From contig PWIY01000339.1 in NCBI GenBank assembly GCA_003560215.1, forward strand, positions 1 through 7,898: a DNA stretch of 7,898 nt, written 5' to 3'. Position 1 is the stretch's first letter; the number at the start of each line of letters is the position of its first letter. A program made the translations under genes and the position numbers. Origin of the DNA: Bacteroidales bacterium (lineage in GTDB: Bacteria; Bacteroidota; Bacteroidia; Bacteroidales; UBA7960). The notes beneath the pieces were generated by a model that searched no databases, was not told where the DNA came from, and saw only the letters and a list, made by a program, of their open reading frames with translations. This document shows positions 5,437 through 7,898 of the stretch, in pieces.

Positions 5437-7665
5437 CTAGTTACCCATTTCCGACAAAAACCGGATCCGCATCAGCCTCACCTCTTCTTCAGTGAATTCA
5501 TCCTCTCCAAGCTCTTCGAGCGCCTGTTCATAAGAATCGCTTTCTGCGGTGGAAAAATATTCAAATATTTCCTCCTGCTTGTCCACATCAATCACCTGGT
5601 TGATGTAATAGCCAATGTCAATTTTTGTCCCTGAAGCAACTATGCTTTCAAGTTCCTGCAGCAGTTCATCAAAATCCAGCCCTTTGGCCTCCGCAAGATC
5701 TTCCAGCGACATTTTTCGGTCAATATTCCGGATCAGATACACCTTCACCCCCGACTTATTCACCACCGATTTCACCACCATATCCATTGGGCGTTCGATC
5801 TCGTTATCTTCCACGTACCTGGCGATCAAATCAATAAAAGGACGGCCGAAGCGTTCTGCCTTCCCGCTGCCAACCCCTGTGATCTGTTTGAGTTCGTCCA
5901 GTTTTACCGGGTACTGAATGGCCATATCCTCCAGTGAAGGATCCTGAAAAACCACAAACGGCGGGAGATTATGCTTGCGGGCAATCTGTTTGCGCAGGTC
6001 TTTCAGCAAAGAAAACAAGACCTTGTCGGTTGCACTGGTTTTCTGGGCCATGCCCGATACACTGTCAGCATCATCAGGCGAATCATAATCGTGGTCTTTA
6101 CTCATCCTGACAGAACGGGGATTTTCCAGGTACCCATGCCCTGCCTCTGTGATTTTCAATGTGCCGTAATCCTCAATGTCCTTTTCCAAAAGCCGCTCAA
6201 CGAGGCTTTGCCTTAAAACAGCATACCAGAATTTTTCATCTTTGTGGGCGCCTTTGCCAAAAACATCCAGCTGGTTGTGCTTGCAGGACTTGACAGCAGT
6301 GGTACTTTTTCCCATAAGAACGCTGATTACATGTTTGGGTTTAAACAATTCCTTCACCGCACCAACGGTTTCCAACAGCAGGCAAATATATTCTTTTCCT
6401 TCAAACTTTTCTTTCGGATTCAGACAATTGTCGCAAGATCCACAATTTTCTTTCTCATAAACCTCACCAAAGTAGTTCAAAAGGGTTTTTCGGCGGCATA
6501 TGGAAGATTCAGCGTAAGCAACCGTTTCCATCAGCAATTGCATACCGATCTCCTGTTCGGCCACCGGTTTCCCTTTAAGGAATTTTTCCATCTTCTGGAT
6601 GTCATCATAGGAATAAAACGCAATGCAGTTCCCTTCCCCTTCATCCCGGCCGGCCCGGCCTGTTTCCTGATAATATGCCTCCAGGCTTTTGGGAATATCA
6701 TGATGAATCACATATCGCACATCAGGTTTGTCAATTCCCATGCCGAAGGCAATGGTTGCAACGATCACCTCGGCGTCCTCCATGAGGAACTTATCCTGGT
6801 TATTGACCCTGACCGCGGCATCCAATCCTGCATGATAAGGTAAGGCACGAATCCCGTTGACCTGCAGGGTAGCGGCGAGCTCTTCCACTTTTTTGCGGCT
6901 CAGGCAGTAAATAATTCCGGATTTTCCTTCCTGCGACTTCACATAATGAATGATGTCACGTGTGATATTTTTCGTTTTGGGCCGGATCTCATAATACAAA
7001 TTGGGGCGGTTAAAGGAAGAGATAAACCGGCGGGCATCGGTCATTCCCAGGTTCTTCTGGATGTCCTGCTGAACTTTCAGGGTTGCTGTGGCTGTCAGGG
7101 CAATGACCGGCACTTTCCGTTCAAAAGCTTCAATGATGGGGCGCAGACGCCGGTATTCTGGCCTGAAATCGTGCCCCCATTCAGAGATGCAGTGTGCTTC
7201 GTCTACAGCAAAAAAAGAAATGTCCAGCGTTTTGAGAAACGATACATTCTCTTCCTTGGTAAGTGATTCCGGGGCAACATACAATAATTTGGTCACACCG
7301 CTGCTGAGGTCACTTTTTACCTGATTGACCTCTGCACGGGTCAGCGACGAATTCAACACATGTGCAATCCCGTCAAAGGATGCAAAATTCCGGATGGCAT
7401 CCACCTGGTTTTTCATCAGGGCAATCAGGGGAGAGACAATGATGGCTGTCCCCTTCCCGATAAGTGCCGGCAACTGGTAGCACATGGATTTCCCGCCCCC
7501 GGTAGGCATGATCACAAAAGAATCATTCCCGTTGAGCAGACCTTGCACAATGGCTTCCTGATCTCCTTTAAAGGCTCCGTATCCGAAAATTTGCTTAAGC
7601 AGCTCACGAAGAGAAACACTGCTTGTAACCTCCATGGTATTGTAACTTATTTTTTGCACCTCCAT
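5437..7665 (-). CDS. recQ: ATP-dependent DNA helicase RecQ
   Basis: A 742-aa superfamily 2 3'-5' DNA helicase acting in recombination and replication-fork repair. Order of elements: motif 0 FGYGAFKGDQ (27-36), Walker A MPTGGGKS (53-60), DEAH box (155-158), TATAT (191-195), and motif VI QETGRAGRDEGEG (333-345). The zinc module has C390, C408, C411 and C414 (NCGSCDNC), followed by an RQC winged-helix region (about 425-520) and an HRDC domain (about 545-622, with the ITGVGSGKAERFG hairpin). An extra C-terminal region (about 630-742) includes SLEDLAEAKGLDFDELLQELESIV, like the helix-turn-helix domain found at the end of many Bacteroidota RecQ proteins; E. coli RecQ (about 610 aa) lacks it. ATGGAGGT occurs at M1 and again at M11, so the start could be 30 nt downstream (7635). 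First gene of the minus-strand unit; a divergent promoter region lies upstream. Confidence 0.97.
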   Translation of the reverse strand: MEVQKISYNTMEVTSSVSLRELLKQIFGYGAFKGDQEAIVQGLLNGNDSFVIMPTGGGKSMCYQLPALIGKGTAIIVSPLIALMKNQVDAIRNFASFDGIAHVLNSSLTRAEVNQVKSDLSSGVTKLLYVAPESLTKEENVSFLKTLDISFFAVDEAHCISEWGHDFRPEYRRLRPIIEAFERKVPVIALTATATLKVQQDIQKNLGMTDARRFISSFNRPNLYYEIRPKTKNITRDIIHYVKSQEGKSGIIYCLSRKKVEELAATLQVNGIRALPYHAGLDAAVRVNNQDKFLMEDAEVIVATIAFGMGIDKPDVRYVIHHDIPKSLEAYYQETGRAGRDEGEGNCIAFYSYDDIQKMEKFLKGKPVAEQEIGMQLLMETVAYAESSICRRKTLLNYFGEVYEKENCGSCDNCLNPKEKFEGKEYICLLLETVGAVKELFKPKHVISVLMGKSTTAVKSCKHNQLDVFGKGAHKDEKFWYAVLRQSLVERLLEKDIEDYGTLKITEAGHGYLENPRSVRMSKDHDYDSPDDADSVSGMAQKTSATDKVLFSLLKDLRKQIARKHNLPPFVVFQDPSLEDMAIQYPVKLDELKQITGVGSGKAERFGRPFIDLIARYVEDNEIERPMDMVVKSVVNKSGVKVYLIRNIDRKMSLEDLAEAKGLDFDELLQELESIVASGTKIDIGYYINQVIDVDKQEEIFEYFSTAESDSYEQALEELGEDEFTEEEVRLMRIRFLSEMGN

Positions 7666-7715
7666 AACACCGAAACAAAAAACAGGCCGAAAAATTAAAT
7701 CAACGAATTCTGACA

Positions 7716-7740
7716 GATTTTTCCCGTTTTGGGAAAAATC
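7716..7740. repeat. Perfect 10-bp inverted repeat in the recQ / isomerase divergent promoter region
   Basis: GATTTTTCCC (7716-7725) and GGGAAAAATC (7731-7740) are perfect inverted copies around a 5-nt GTTTT spacer. The right arm ends 3 nt before a plus-strand TAnnTTTG element. Neither strand has a T-tract after it, so it is not a standard terminator. It could be an operator, or a hairpin in the recQ leader RNA. Confidence 0.6.
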
Positions 7741-7743
7741 GTG

Positions 7744-7751
7744 TAGGTTTG
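7744..7751 (+). promoter_or_regulatory. -7 element of a promoter for the rightmost gene
   Basis: TAGGTTTG matches the Bacteroidota TAnnTTTG -7 consensus exactly. The expected -33 region (about 7720-7724) falls in the left arm of the inverted repeat and lacks a TTG, so the promoter may be weak or activator-dependent. The predicted start near 7758 would give a leader of about 53 nt before the GTG at 7811. Confidence 0.5.
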
Positions 7752-7755
7752 TAGT

Positions 7756-7788
7756 GTAAATTTAGCATTAAATAAATGGTTTAACAAA
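7756..7788 (-). promoter_or_regulatory. Candidate recQ promoter
   Basis: On the minus strand, TTTG (7788-7785) is followed by a 21-bp spacer and TAAATTTA (7763-7756), a 7/8 match to TAnnTTTG. The predicted start near 7749 gives a recQ leader of about 84 nt carrying the 7716-7740 hairpin near its 5' end. The -7 element lies 4 bp from that of the divergent plus-strand promoter, so the two may compete. Confidence 0.4.
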
Positions 7789-7810
7789 GTTTTTCATTAA
7801 TTATAATAAA

Positions 7811-7898
7811 GTGAAATCTGCTGCTGAAATCAGGGATATTGCATTGCATACGATAGAAGATGAACGGCTGGCGATACGTCGCTTAAAAAACTATATCG
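7811..7898 (+). CDS. N terminus of a probable KpsF/GutQ-family arabinose-5-phosphate isomerase, cut by the window edge
   Basis: Only 29 codons are visible, starting at GTG 7811: (M)KSAAEIRDIALHTIEDERLAI, then RRLKNYI. The frame has no ATG upstream and is closed by a TAA at 7769, so GTG is the best start; the preceding bases are A/T-rich without a Shine-Dalgarno. The pattern A..(T/V)I..E..AI..L..YI matches the helical N terminus of KpsF/GutQ sugar-phosphate isomerases (ribulose-5-phosphate to arabinose-5-phosphate, for Kdo synthesis). From memory, such a gene commonly sits next to recQ in Bacteroidota, which supports the call. The SIS and CBS domains that would confirm it lie outside the window. 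Confidence 0.6.
   Translation, partial: MKSAAEIRDIALHTIEDERLAIRRLKNYI

Noticed and set aside
4728..5495. Plus-strand open frame of about 255 aa opposite the OmpH-like gene
   Set aside because: It is antisense to a gene with clear family motifs, has a low-complexity His/Leu/Phe-rich composition and no recognisable domain. It is a shadow of the real gene.
6244..6843. Plus-strand open frame of about 199 aa inside recQ
   Set aside because: It is antisense to the helicase and zinc-binding region of recQ. No promoter or motif supports it.
1..7898. Mobile element, CRISPR array, tRNA or defence system
   Set aside because: Scanning both strands found no transposase or integrase motifs, no regularly spaced long repeats, no cloverleaf-like sequence and no terminal inverted repeats. 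The gene content is housekeeping.

Overview
The window looks like chromosomal DNA of a member of the Bacteroidota. Perfect TAnnTTTG-type -7 elements precede two genes. Start codons have A/T-rich upstream sequence with no clear Shine-Dalgarno. The protein variants also fit: a short cold-shock protein with an FVHHTGL motif, a long RecQ with an extra C-terminal domain, a membrane-anchored OmpH/Skp protein, and a recQ next to a KpsF/GutQ-type isomerase start. No tRNA, rRNA, CRISPR array, insertion sequence or phage gene was seen. It reads as ordinary core genome with some unusual details.

Layout. Positions 1-2127 (+) hold an ATP-dependent PEP carboxykinase cut at the left window edge. Its catalytic core is followed in frame by about 214 residues of unrecognised, partly coiled-coil sequence. 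A long hairpin terminator follows. At 2348-2542 (+) is a small cold-shock protein with its own promoter, an inverted repeat over that promoter, and a terminator. At 2630-3705 (+) a P-loop nucleotide-kinase-like protein and a dCMP-deaminase-family protein overlap by ATGA. Together they resemble the two halves of the fused yeast dCMP deaminase Dcd1.

The minus strand from 7665 down to 3712 carries recQ, a membrane-anchored OmpH/Skp-like protein and an exported isoaspartyl peptidase/asparaginase of the Ntn-hydrolase family, packed as one likely transcription unit. This unit converges on the deaminase gene with 6 nt between stop codons. Its best intrinsic terminator lies inside the deaminase coding sequence (3602-3658). 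At the right edge a divergent gene begins (7811, +) that resembles the N terminus of a KpsF/GutQ arabinose-5-phosphate isomerase. The 145-nt recQ/isomerase spacer has closely spaced divergent -7 elements beside a perfect 10-bp inverted repeat.

Themes: gluconeogenic/anaplerotic carbon flux (pckA), pyrimidine deoxynucleotide supply (deaminase pair), DNA repair (recQ) and envelope biogenesis (OmpH; the isomerase would feed Kdo synthesis). They are not obviously one pathway. The observations most worth checking are the C-terminal extension of PEP carboxykinase, the terminator embedded in a convergent gene, and the kinase/deaminase pair. All functional statements rest on reading motifs from the sequence; no database search was run.
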